Origin: Pimelobacter simplex | GTDB lineage: Bacteria; Actinomycetota; Actinomycetes; Propionibacteriales; Nocardioidaceae | Length of the DNA stretch: 64,000 nt | Direction: 5' to 3' | NCBI RefSeq assembly: GCF_024662235.1 | Contig: NZ_CP096276.1 | Coordinates: 1,550,001 to 1,614,000 of the forward strand | Shown here: piece by piece, positions 1 to 9,900 of the stretch | How positions within the stretch are numbered: position 1 is the first letter of the stretch | How the letters are laid out: each line of letters starts with the position of its first letter | Translations under genes and position numbers: made by a program | The notes under the pieces: generated by a model | What the model saw: only the letters and a program-made list of their open reading frames with translations | Told to the model about the DNA's origin: nothing | Database searches by the model: none

Positions 1-2796
1 CGAAGCCTCGACGGACGCCCGGTCTTCGCCTCGCGCACCGGGTTGTCTGCGCACTACGACGCACTCCTGGCGGACCGGCTGTCGCGCGACCTCGGCATCG
101 AGTGGGAGCTGCGGCAGCGCGGACCCGACCGGAATCCCCGATGGGAGATCGCAGGCGTGACCGACGACCTGATCACCGAGTTCTCCAGCCGCACCCGTGA
201 GATCGAGCTCAAGAAGGACGAGCTCATCGCGGAGTACGTCGCTCGCCACGGCCGGAGGCCCTCGGCGAGGACGATCGTCGAGCTCCGGGCCCAAGCCACG
301 CTCGCCACGCGCCCGCCGAAGGAGGTCCGGTCGCTCGCCGACCTCACCGCGGGCTGGCGGCAACGGGCCGCCAAACGGTTGGGCACCGACCCCACGGGGT
401 GGTCACAGTCGTTGATCGGCCGAGACGGCGATGTCCTGACAGCGGAGGACGTGCCGCTGGCTGCGATCGAAGTGATCGGCGCCGAGGTGGTTGCGGCCGT
501 CTCCGTGAAGCGGGCTGTGTGGACGCACTGGAACCTGATGGCCGAGGCGGCGAAGCAGACGATGGATCTGAGGTTCGCGACAACCGAAGACCGCGAGGCC
601 GTCCTCGGCCTCATCGTGGACGCGGCCCGAGCGCGCTCCGTCGTCCTGACGCCGCCGGAACTCGCCCTCAGCCCGGCCCGGTTCCAGCGCGAAGACGGCA
701 CGAGCCGGTTCCGCCCGCGGCACGGTGAGAAGTACTCCTCGATCGCAGTGCTCGAGGCCGAGGCACGGTTGTTGGCACGCGCCGAGAAGGTGACCGCGCC
801 AAGGGCTGCAGCCGGTGCCGGTCGAGCGGGCGGCCGTGGCACGGTCTCGCTGTCCGATCAGCAGCGGCGTGCGGTGGGGAGCATCTGTCGCTCAGGGCGC
901 CAGGTCGACCTCTTGGTCGGACCTGCTGGGGCGGGCAAGACCACGACTATGAGAGCGCTCCGCGCGGCGTGGACCATTGACCAAGGGCGGGGGAGCGTTG
1001 TCGGGCTGGCGCCGTCCGCCGCCGCCGCCCAGGCGCTGGCCGATGACCTCGGTGTCGCCTGCGAGAACACCTCGAAGTGGCTCCATGAGTACGACCGCGG
1101 CCGCACCGAACTGCGGCGCGGTCAACTCGTGATCATCGATGAGGCGACGCTGGCCGACACGGTGACACTCGATCGGCTCACGGGGATCGCAGCAGGCGCG
1201 GGCGCCAAGGTCCTGCTGGTCGGCGACCCGCATCAACTCCAGTCCGTCGATGCCGGCGGAGCCTTCGCACTCCTCGTCGACCGGCGCACGGATGCCCCGG
1301 CGCTGAATGAGATCCACCGTTTCGCCAACGAGTGGGAGAAGGATGCCTCGCTCGCGCTGAGCCGGGGAGACGTCCAGGTCATCTCGGCGTACGGCCGCCA
1401 CAAGCGGATCCGCGAGGGTCTCACCGAGGAGATGGTCGACGCGGCGTACGTCGCCTGGCGGGCCGATTGTGCCGCCGGACGCGCCAGCATCCTCGTGACG
1501 GAGTCTGCGAGGGACGTCCGGGCGCTCAACGAACGCGCCCGGGCCGAGCGGCTGCTCCTGGATGGTGCGGTCGACCACCGCGAGGTCGACCTGGTCGACG
1601 GCTGCCGAGCCTCGGTGGGCGACGTCGTGATCACGCGCCAGAACGACCGCCGGATCCGGACGTTGCGCGGCGGGTGGGTGAAAAATGGCGACCGCTGGCT
1701 GGTCATCGACATCCGGCGGGACGGCTCTGTTCTGGTCAAGCGCCTGGACGCCCGCGGCGGGCGAACGGTCCTGCCACCGGAGTATGTGGCCGAGCACATC
1801 GACCTCGGTTACGCGGTCACCGCGCATCGCGCTCAGGGCGTCACCGTCGATACGGCGCATGTCGTCGTCACTGCATCCACGACCCGAGAGAACCTCTACG
1901 TCTCCATGACTCGCGGCCGCGAGTCCAACATCGCGTACGTCGCCCTCGACCAGCCCGACGACAGCCACTCCACCCCCGGGGCGGATGACGTCACTGCCAG
2001 GACGGTTCTGTATGGCGTCCTCCAGCACAGTGGCGCCGACCTGTCGGCCACCCAAACGATCGAGGCCGAGTACGAACTCCACGGGGGCATCGACCGTCTC
2101 GCGGCCGAACTCGAGACGATCGCCGCCGAAGCTCAGCACGACCGCTTCGCCGACCTGCTCAGCCGCTCCGGGCTGACCGCCGAGCAGCACGCCGCAGCTG
2201 TCGAGTCGACGGCCTTCGGCCCACTCACGGCGGCACTCCGACGCGCCGAGGCGTACCACCACGATCTCGAGCGTCTTCTGCCTCGAGTCGTTGGGCGACA
2301 CGGTCTCGACGACGCCGACGACATCGCCGCTGTTCTCCGCTACCGGGTCGACAAGCTCGCAGCGACTCCGCCGCTCGGCTGTCGCCTCCGTCCACGACTG
2401 ATCGCCGGCCTGATCCCTGAACCGCTGGGCCCGATGTCAGCCGAGGACCGACAGGCGATCGACCAACGGAAGGAGCTGATCGAGTCGCGGGCACGCGCCA
2501 TTGCCGAGGACGCGGTCGCCAGCCGCGAGGCGTGGGCTGGGCGACTTGGACCGCGGCATTCGTGCTCGGGCGTCGGGGATTCCTGGCCCGCCGCGGTTGA
2601 AACGGTCGCGGCGTATCGCGACCGCTACAAGATCACATCCGACCTGCCGGTCGGTGGCGTCGCGGAGAACCACGCTCAGCGCGCGGACCGTCACCGGGCG
2701 CAGGTCGCGCTGAGGGAGGCAGCTGCCCTGTCGAGAGTGAGTGACCGTCCGCCTGGCACAGCCGGCGCCGAGCGGCGGGCCATCTCAGGTCCATAG
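1..2796 (+). CDS. MobF-type conjugative relaxase/helicase (TrwC/TraA-like), 5' truncated by window edge
   Basis: The frame is open from the first base of the window to the TAG at 2796, so the N-terminal relaxase (nicking) domain lies outside. A TTG at 43 is only an internal codon. What remains is the helicase half: a Walker A P-loop (GPAGAGKTT, about 919-945), a Walker B IIDEA (about 1132), and UvrD/RecD-like C-terminal motifs AVTAHRAQG (about 1812) and LYVSMTRGRES (about 1894). The last ~280 residues are charged and coiled-coil-like. Proteins of this kind nick plasmid or ICE DNA at oriT and unwind the transferred strand during conjugation. The gene marks the left part of the window as mobile DNA. 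The family call is firm. Whether the element is a plasmid, an ICE or a remnant cannot be decided here. Confidence 0.88.
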   Translation, partial: RSLDGRPVFASRTGLSAHYDALLADRLSRDLGIEWELRQRGPDRNPRWEIAGVTDDLITEFSSRTREIELKKDELIAEYVARHGRRPSARTIVELRAQATLATRPPKEVRSLADLTAGWRQRAAKRLGTDPTGWSQSLIGRDGDVLTAEDVPLAAIEVIGAEVVAAVSVKRAVWTHWNLMAEAAKQTMDLRFATTEDREAVLGLIVDAARARSVVLTPPELALSPARFQREDGTSRFRPRHGEKYSSIAVLEAEARLLARAEKVTAPRAAAGAGRAGGRGTVSLSDQQRRAVGSICRSGRQVDLLVGPAGAGKTTTMRALRAAWTIDQGRGSVVGLAPSAAAAQALADDLGVACENTSKWLHEYDRGRTELRRGQLVIIDEATLADTVTLDRLTGIAAGAGAKVLLVGDPHQLQSVDAGGAFALLVDRRTDAPALNEIHRFANEWEKDASLALSRGDVQVISAYGRHKRIREGLTEEMVDAAYVAWRADCAAGRASILVTESARDVRALNERARAERLLLDGAVDHREVDLVDGCRASVGDVVITRQNDRRIRTLRGGWVKNGDRWLVIDIRRDGSVLVKRLDARGGRTVLPPEYVAEHIDLGYAVTAHRAQGVTVDTAHVVVTASTTRENLYVSMTRGRESNIAYVALDQPDDSHSTPGADDVTARTVLYGVLQHSGADLSATQTIEAEYELHGGIDRLAAELETIAAEAQHDRFADLLSRSGLTAEQHAAAVESTAFGPLTAALRRAEAYHHDLERLLPRVVGRHGLDDADDIAAVLRYRVDKLAATPPLGCRLRPRLIAGLIPEPLGPMSAEDRQAIDQRKELIESRARAIAEDAVASREAWAGRLGPRHSCSGVGDSWPAAVETVAAYRDRYKITSDLPVGGVAENHAQRADRHRAQVALREAAALSRVSDRPPGTAGAERRAISGP

Positions 2797-2897
2797 GCAG
2801 CACTGTTCGGGCGTTGTTCACAGGGGAGTGGGCTTCCGGCGGCGTCAGGCCCGTCATCGGGCTACGCCTGGCGCTGTCCCGTCAGAAAGGCCGCCCC

Positions 2898-3251
2898 ATG
2901 TTCTTGCTGCTCGCAGTGCCTGTAGTCGCTGTGGTTGCCCTCGCGCACCGGTGCCTGCTGCCGTTCGCCCCTTCGAACGTCCTCATCCGACGCGTGGGAG
3001 CGTCGCGTCCAAGAGTGAGCACTGTGACGAAGCTGCTCGCACTGACCGGCATCCTCGTGCTCGCGGTGAAGGTGGTCTCGGAGACCGTGGCGGCCGGAGG
3101 GCCCGGCTGGCTGAACCTCGTCGCAATCGTCCTTGCTTGGGACGCGATCAAGATCGGATGGCTCGCAATGGCAGTGCTGCTCCGCTGGATCAGCCACGCG
3201 GCCAGGAGAACTGTTGGACACCGAAACGATCGACGCCCCGCTGTCTCCTAG
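2898..3251 (+). CDS. small membrane protein of unknown function
   Basis: A 117-residue protein starting at the ATG at 2898, seven bases after AGAAAGG. The frame is open back to a TTG at 2814, but that start lacks a comparable ribosome site. It has three hydrophobic stretches: residues 1-22 (MFLLLAVPVVAVVALAH...), about 42-63, and about 68-98, followed by an Arg-rich C-terminus. This suggests a small inner-membrane protein with two or three passes. It lies about 100 bases downstream of the relaxase gene on the same strand, so it may belong to the transfer or maintenance module of the element. I recognise no family. Confidence 0.55.
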   Translation: MFLLLAVPVVAVVALAHRCLLPFAPSNVLIRRVGASRPRVSTVTKLLALTGILVLAVKVVSETVAAGGPGWLNLVAIVLAWDAIKIGWLAMAVLLRWISHAARRTVGHRNDRRPAVS

Positions 3252-3260
3252 GGTTGACCT

Positions 3261-3578
3261 GTGTCCGACGATCCCTCCCTCTTCGGCGACGACCCGAGCC
3301 CAGCGCCCGTCGAGGCTACAAAGGCGCCGACTCCGATCGCAGACTGGCAGGTGGACCTTCTCCGCAGGGCGCTCGATGCCCGTGGCCTGACGTCTATGGC
3401 TGACCGGCAGCAGGCTATTGAGTCCGCTGCTGGACGCGCCGTCGAGTCGTTGCGCGCGCTCTCTCACGATGAGGGTCTGCAGGTGTTGTCCCGCCTCGGT
3501 CAGCAGCCTTCGGCCGGTCGGAGTGCCAGCTCACATTGGGACGACCGCGAGGAGGACACCTGGATCGATCGTCTATGA
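3261..3578 (+). CDS. hypothetical protein, 105 aa
   Basis: Starts at the GTG at 3261, nine bases after the previous stop, with only a weak AGGG upstream. It is an acidic, soluble, largely helical small protein (MSDDPSLFGDD... to ...EEDTWIDRL) with no membrane segment and no motif I recognise. Its last six bases overlap the 3' end of the convergent SNF2 helicase gene. It probably shares a transcript with the preceding membrane-protein gene. The reading frame shows ordinary actinobacterial codon use, which supports it being coding. The function is unknown. Confidence 0.5.
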   Translation: MSDDPSLFGDDPSPAPVEATKAPTPIADWQVDLLRRALDARGLTSMADRQQAIESAAGRAVESLRALSHDEGLQVLSRLGQQPSAGRSASSHWDDREEDTWIDRL

Positions 3579-6500
3579 CTGCCCGAATAGACGCTCGCGC
3601 TCGGCGGCGATCACGATGCGGGCGAGCTCTGCGTCGGTGACGTCAACAGCGTCCGGAGCTTGCTTGGCGATCACGCTGTCACGTGCGAACTCGTCAAAGA
3701 GTTGCTTCTTGTCCGCCAGGATCTCCCGGATGCGCTCGTCCACGCTGTTCTCCGTGAGTAGGCGGTGGACCTGCACCGTGTTCGTCTGACCCATGCGGTG
3801 GGCGCGGGCGATGGCTTGTGCCTCCATCGTGGGCTTCAGCTGCGGTTCGCAGATGACCACCACGGACGCGGATTGGATGTTGAGGCCGACGCCGCCGGCG
3901 GTGATCTGTGCGACGAGCACTGCCCCATGGCCCGCCTGCGAGAAGCGATCGACCAAGGCTTGGCGGTCGCGAGCAGCAATCGAGCCCGTCAGGGGACCGA
4001 AGACATGCCCCGGGAGGAGGCGCGCGACCTCATCCAGCACATCTCGGAAGTAGGAGAAAACAATGACGCGCCGCCCGTTGGCCTCGGCCTCGCCGACGAT
4101 CTCTCGGAGCCGACTGACCTTGAGCGATCTCTCAGAGAGCATCGCTGCCCTCCGCATCAGCATGAAGTTGCCGTCCTGTACGGCGGCTCGGTAGGCGGCC
4201 TCATCGGCATCCGACATGCCCATCCACTCGTCGATCTCCACCATCTCGGGGAGCTCCGTGAGCACGTCCTCCTGATTGCGACGCAGGTACGCCGGCGCGA
4301 CGTGCCTACGGAACCGTGACGCGAGGTACTCGGGGGCAGAGTCGGACAGGTCGGACCTGATGTAGCCGATGAGATTTCGGAACTCTTGAACGCTGTTCTC
4401 CAGCGGTGTGCCGGTCATCAAGATCACGTACTTGAGCGAGTCCATGACCGCAGCTGCCGCGATCGATCGCTTGGCCAACGGGTTCTTGATGTAGTGCGCT
4501 TCATCGAAGACTGCTGCGACGACATCGACCTTGTTCAGTTGCTCTTGAGCCCACGGCAAGAGGTCGTAGGTCGTGACAGCAACGCCGCCGTTGCGAATCC
4601 ATGACTTGGCCGCGTAGTTGCGTTCCCAGAGCGGCCCGTGCAGCCGCGTTGCACTCAACTTGGTGTGCTTGGCCGTTTCTCTGACCCAGTTGCTGACGAC
4701 GGCGGCCGGGCAGACGACGAGGAAGTGGGAGTGCCCGGTGGCTCGTAGATGGGTGAAGACCGCGAGGGCCTCAACGGTTTTGCCGAGTCCCATCTCGTCC
4801 CCAATGACGACCTTCTCCTGGACGAGCGCGAAGCGAGCGCCGAAGCTCTGATACGTGCGGAGTGAGGCGGTGAGGTAGTCCCGCTTGAGCTCCTTGGCGC
4901 GGACCGCCTCGATGATCTCCTCAGGGAGATCGCCGTGCATCTTCTTCTCGTCTTCAGTCACGAAGCCGAGCTCGGTCAGCATGCCGAAGTAATCGGCTGG
5001 GCGGGACAAGAAGTCCTTCCATACGTCGCCAGTCCCTACGGACGCCGCGCTGCGGTTCAGTGCGTAGCTCAACGTCGAGACGACCCGTGGGCCCGCGTCG
5101 GTCGGGCCTGCGGTGAATGCGAGTACGTGGGTCGAGGTGCCCTTCGCCTTGAATAGCTTGGCCAGAGCTTCGGCAAGCCTGGTCTCGTCGCGGCTCGGAG
5201 TGAACTGGCGGAGGGCGTGCCAGCGGCGCAATGCTTCAAGGAGCTTCTTGGTCTCTCCGTTTTTACGCTTCACGTCGATCCGGACAGGGGTCTCCTCCCG
5301 CACCGCTTCGAAGAGTCGGCGCGTTGCCTGCTCGATCGAGATCGCCGAGGTCTCGCCGAGACCCGGGAGCGCCTCCAAGTAGGAGGACTCGGCGTACTTG
5401 TAGACCTTCCACACGTTGTCCAGGCCGGCGTTCGACAGCGCAGTCACCCGAACCCGGTCCGGGGTGGCCTTCTTGAGAACCTCGAGGTCCATACCCGCCA
5501 ACGCTCGGGCGACATCCGCGGCGTGCACCAGCTCGGCGGCTGACTTCGCGTCGGCGGCTGCCGCTTTCGCTGCCTTGGCGGCGTTGAGAACTGCACCGAC
5601 TCCGCTTTTGGCGCGCGCGGCCAACTGCGCATGGACGAGCTCAACGTTCGAAGCCTTCGCAGGCAGAGCGGAAACAAGCTTGAGCGACGGATCAGCGAGG
5701 AGGTCGAGGTTCGGCTTACCCCCGACGCCGGGCGGCTCCAGACCGGTCAGACGTGCCTCAATGGCCTTGGCCTGCTCCAGCAGCTTCGGCGTTTCGTCGT
5801 GCAGGGCGACGCAACTGCCATCGCGCCGGCACTCCCATCGCGCGTTGAATGCGCTATTGATACGCGGTTCGATCCGTGCCGCCGCCTGCCGAGTGTCGCC
5901 CAATGTCGACTTGTCGGAAGCAGTGAGCGAGAAGTCTCGAAGCAACGTCAAGCTCGGAAGAAGCACGGCGTCCTCTGCAACGAGCGGAACCAACTTCACC
6001 GCCCCGCCATCGAGCTTGGCGTCAACACCAAGGCTCAGCGCACTCTTGATTCGGGTTGCTACCACCTTCTCGGCCTCCGAGCGAGCGACCAGGATCGACT
6101 GGGCTCGGAGGTCCCAACGGCCGACCTGCTCCGCGAGCTTCTTGACCTGAGCCTGCTCGGACTTGAACTGCTTCCTGACCCGTGCATTGGCCGAGCGGAT
6201 CACCTTTGCCGTCCGCGCCGCCCCGGATTCACGCTCCACGTCGACAAGTAGCCGAGCAGAGGAGTGCGATCGGTCGCAGTTCCCCGTAGCGCAGGAGCCT
6301 TGGTCGAGGAGCTGCTGCGCATGTGGGCCATGTAGATCAACGAGTTGGATCATCGACTGCATTGGAGTGGCTTCGGAGTCGCTGAGCACGCCGCTGCGGC
6401 TGACCGGCATGTGAATGACGTCGGTGAGCGTGTCCGCGGCCGCAGAGCGCAGATCTCCCAGCTCGGCGAGAACGGCATGGAGACGTTTCCGCTCCTTGGC

Positions 6501-6845
6501 GGCCTTGCTTGCAAGCCGTTCGCGGAACGAGGTCAACGCGCTATCGGACTGCGCCGCCTTGACCTGACTGTGGAAAGTTGACAGCCGACTCGCAGCCTCG
6601 TGCGCGGGCTGCAGCTTCTTGCGTCCGCCGAACCAGACGGTCTTCGCGAGCTGAGTGGCAGCCGCGACGTCGCCCGATGCCTCGACCTGGCCCAGCGAGA
6701 CGAGGAGCGGAAGCTCGGCGCTCGGGTCGCCTTGAGGCGAAATGGGCAGGTGTCCTGCGAGGTGCCGGACCTCTTGGGCAATATGGAGCCAGGCGCGGAC
6801 CTCGTCGATGACCGCGCCAAGTTGCTGCCGTTCGGCGCGATTCAT
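3573..6845 (-). CDS. large SNF2/DEAH-family helicase-like ATPase
   Basis: A 1090-residue protein whose C-terminal ~450 residues form a SNF2-type translocase: motif I GDEMGLGKT (near residue 685), DEAH box FDEAH (near 780), motif III LMTGTPLENS, and motifs V/VI GVGLNIQ and RAHRMGQ. The N-terminal ~600 residues are helical and unrecognised; they contain a cysteine pair in CATGNC and another Cys in CRRDGSC that could bind metal. The ATG at 6845 follows AAGGAG closely. The gene diverges from the Hma-Qat operon across 117 bp, so it may be a co-regulated helper or a separate solo defence gene. SNF2 motors in such islands usually translocate on DNA to find or remodel foreign DNA. The ATPase call is certain; the biological role is inference. 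Confidence 0.85.
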   Translation of the reverse strand: MNRAERQQLGAVIDEVRAWLHIAQEVRHLAGHLPISPQGDPSAELPLLVSLGQVEASGDVAAATQLAKTVWFGGRKKLQPAHEAASRLSTFHSQVKAAQSDSALTSFRERLASKAAKERKRLHAVLAELGDLRSAAADTLTDVIHMPVSRSGVLSDSEATPMQSMIQLVDLHGPHAQQLLDQGSCATGNCDRSHSSARLLVDVERESGAARTAKVIRSANARVRKQFKSEQAQVKKLAEQVGRWDLRAQSILVARSEAEKVVATRIKSALSLGVDAKLDGGAVKLVPLVAEDAVLLPSLTLLRDFSLTASDKSTLGDTRQAAARIEPRINSAFNARWECRRDGSCVALHDETPKLLEQAKAIEARLTGLEPPGVGGKPNLDLLADPSLKLVSALPAKASNVELVHAQLAARAKSGVGAVLNAAKAAKAAAADAKSAAELVHAADVARALAGMDLEVLKKATPDRVRVTALSNAGLDNVWKVYKYAESSYLEALPGLGETSAISIEQATRRLFEAVREETPVRIDVKRKNGETKKLLEALRRWHALRQFTPSRDETRLAEALAKLFKAKGTSTHVLAFTAGPTDAGPRVVSTLSYALNRSAASVGTGDVWKDFLSRPADYFGMLTELGFVTEDEKKMHGDLPEEIIEAVRAKELKRDYLTASLRTYQSFGARFALVQEKVVIGDEMGLGKTVEALAVFTHLRATGHSHFLVVCPAAVVSNWVRETAKHTKLSATRLHGPLWERNYAAKSWIRNGGVAVTTYDLLPWAQEQLNKVDVVAAVFDEAHYIKNPLAKRSIAAAAVMDSLKYVILMTGTPLENSVQEFRNLIGYIRSDLSDSAPEYLASRFRRHVAPAYLRRNQEDVLTELPEMVEIDEWMGMSDADEAAYRAAVQDGNFMLMRRAAMLSERSLKVSRLREIVGEAEANGRRVIVFSYFRDVLDEVARLLPGHVFGPLTGSIAARDRQALVDRFSQAGHGAVLVAQITAGGVGLNIQSASVVVICEPQLKPTMEAQAIARAHRMGQTNTVQVHRLLTENSVDERIREILADKKQLFDEFARDSVIAKQAPDAVDVTDAELARIVIAAERERLFGQS

Positions 6846-6962
6846 CCGTCTCCTTGGCTGTGCGGCTCAAGCGTAAGAGAAGCGTCCGACGAATACGGTG
6901 GGTTAGCGAAACTGTCGGTAGGGCCGAGTAGCGTCCGCAGGCTGTCAACCAGGAGGTCATTC
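6846..6962. promoter_or_regulatory. divergent promoter region between the two SNF2 helicase genes
   Basis: This 117-bp gap holds the promoters of the minus-strand SNF2 gene and of the defence operon. An ideal AGGAGG at 6951-6956 lies six bases before the GTG at 6963 and fixes that start; AAGGAG precedes the minus-strand ATG. No convincing operator palindrome was seen. Confidence 0.5.
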
Positions 6963-9900
6963 GTGCAGCTTGAAGAGCTGAAGCCCGGTCTGCGGATCGA
7001 TGGACTCATCCCTGCCGAGGTCATCACGGTGATCGCCGCGCAGTGGCACGGCGCCGACGCGCTCGAGCTGACCTACAAGAACGCCTCGGGCGGGCTCGGA
7101 CAGCAGGTCGTCTTCCGCAAGGATCAGGAGAAGCTGTCGATCGCCCAGACCGGCAGCCGAGCGTTCGACGCTTCGGCCAGCGACTTCAAGCTGGTGGCCG
7201 AGGCGCAGCGGATCTCCCTTGCTGGGCTGTTCGACCCGATGCTCGCTGTGGCCACGAGCGACGTGCAGCCGCTGCCGCATCAGATCCGGGCCGTGTACGG
7301 CGAGCTGCTGCCACGCACGCCACTCCGCTTCCTCTTGGCCGACGACCCCGGCGCCGGCAAGACGATCATGGCTGGCCTCTACATCAAGGAACTGCTGCTC
7401 CGCGACGACGTGAAGCAGTGTCTGATCATCGCGCCGGGCGGATTGGTCGAGCAGTGGCAGGACGAGCTCTTCTTCAAGTTCGGCCTCCGGTTCGATCTGC
7501 TCACGAACCAGCTGATCGACGCCCAGGTCAACTTCAACGTCTTCGAGACCAACCCGCTGCTGATCGCGCGGATGGATCAGCTCTCTCGCAACGAGCAGCT
7601 CCAGGCGCAGCTCAAGGAGACCGAGTGGGACCTGATCATCGTCGATGAGGCCCACCGAATGGGCGCTCACTACTTCGGCGGTGAACTGCGCAAGACCAAG
7701 CGCTTCCAGCTCGGCGAGATGCTCGGCCAGATCACCCGCCACCTGCTCCTGATGACCGCCACGCCGCACTCGGGCAAGGAGGAGGACTTCCAGCTCTTCC
7801 TCACCCTGCTCGACCGCGACCGCTTCGAGGGCAAGCAGAAGAAGAGCGCCGACGTCAGCGGCATCATGCGCCGCATGGTCAAGGAAGACCTCCTGACCTT
7901 CGAGGGCAAGAAGCTGTTCCCCGAGCGCATCGCCGAAACCGTTCCCTACGAGCTCACCGCGCTGGAGTACGACCTTTACGAGGACGTCACCCACTACGTC
8001 CGCGAGGGGATGAACCGCGCCGAGCGCATCGGGGGCAAGCGCAAGAACACCGTTGGCTTCGCACTCACGGTCCTCCAGCGCCGGCTCGCGTCCAGCCCTG
8101 AGGCGATCTACAAGAGCCTCGTACGTCGCACCGAGCGGCTGGAGCGCAAGAAGCAGGAGATCCTCAACGGCACCTACCGCGAGGTCGAACCCGACATCGA
8201 CCTGGGCGAGATCGACGACGACGAGTTCAACGCCGAAGAGATCGAGGCGGCCGAAGAGGAACTGCTCGACGCCGCTACGGCCGCCCAGACCGTCGAGGAG
8301 CTCAACGCCGAACTCATCGAGCTCGGGGAACTCGTCAAGACTGCCCGGTTGGTGCGCGAGGCCGGCACGGACCGCAAGTGGACCGAACTGTCGACCATCC
8401 TCCAGGACAACGCGCTGGTGACGGACGCGAACGGCTGGCCGCGGAAGTTCATCATCTTCACCGAGCACCGCGACACCCTCGACTACCTCCAGGGCAAGAT
8501 CGGCTCCCTTCTCGGCAAGCCGGACGCGGTTCGCGCCATCCACGGTGGAGTACGCCGAGCCGAGCGTCGGCAGATCACCGAGGAGTTCACCAAGAACCGC
8601 GACTGCCAGATCCTGCTGGCCACCGATGCGGCCGGTGAGGGTCTCAACCTCCAGGCCGCGCACCTGATGGTCAACTACGACCTTCCGTGGAACCCCAACC
8701 GCATCGAGCAGCGTTTCGGTCGCGTCCACCGCATCGGCCAGGAAGAGGTCTGCCGCCTCTGGAACCTCGTCGCCTCCAACACGCGCGAGGGCGAGGTGTT
8801 CACCCGTCTGCTGGAGAAGCTCGACCAGATGCGTGAGACCTACGGCGGCAAGGTCTTCGATGTCCTCGGTGAAGCCTTCACTGAGACTCCGCTGCGCAAC
8901 CTGCTCCTCGACGCCATCCAGTACGGCGAGCGCGCCGACGTGAAGGCGAAGATGCACGAGGTTATCGACGCCTCAGTCGGCGACGGACTCAAGGACCTGC
9001 TCGACGAGCGTGCTCTGGCGTCTGACCACCTTGCCGATGCCGACCTGCACGCGCTCCGGGCCGCGATGGACGAGGCCCGCGCGCGGCGCCTCCAGCCGCA
9101 CTACATCGAGCTCGCCTTCAAGGCGGCCTTCACCAAGCTCGGCGGACGCATCGTCAAGCGCGAACAGGGGCGCTACGAGATCGCCAACGTGCCCCAGCAC
9201 ATCCGCTCGGCCGGCACCGGCCCGATCGCTACCAAGTACGACCGCGTCACCTTCGACCTCAGCCACGTCCAGCCCGACGACCTCACCCGCGCGGACCTGC
9301 TCGCACCCGGGCACCCGCTCCACGACGCGGTCATGGGCGAAGCCATCCGCAACTTCGGCGGGGCGCTCTATCAGGGCACCGTCCTTGTTTCATCCACGCT
9401 GGAAGAGCCACAACTCCTCGTCGGCGTCATCGAAGAGGTCGCCGACGCGACCGGCGAATCCGTGGCCCGACGATTCGGATACGCGTACGTCGACAGCTTC
9501 GGCACAGTCAGCCCCGCCGGGCCGGCGCCGTACCTGGACTGCGTCGCCGCACCAGCGGGTCCAGCAACGGACGCCGCAAGGCGGCTGGGCTGGCTGGGCG
9601 ACGCCGAGGACAAGGCGACGAGCTGGATCATCGCCAACCAGCTGCCCGAGTACCTCGCCGAGGTGCAGCCGCGGCGCCTGAACGAACTGACCAAGGCGCG
9701 CGACCTCGTCACGAAACGCCTGAGCGCCGAGAGCGAACGACTCCTGCTCGACGCCGCCGTCGCTTCGGAGAAGGAACAGAAGGGCGAGAAGCCGAAGGAG
9801 TCCTCCGACAGCCTCAACCGCAAGGCCGTAGAACTCGACTCACGACTCCGCAAGCGCCTCGCGTTGCTCGACCAGCAGCAGCTGATGTCGACGAAGCCGC

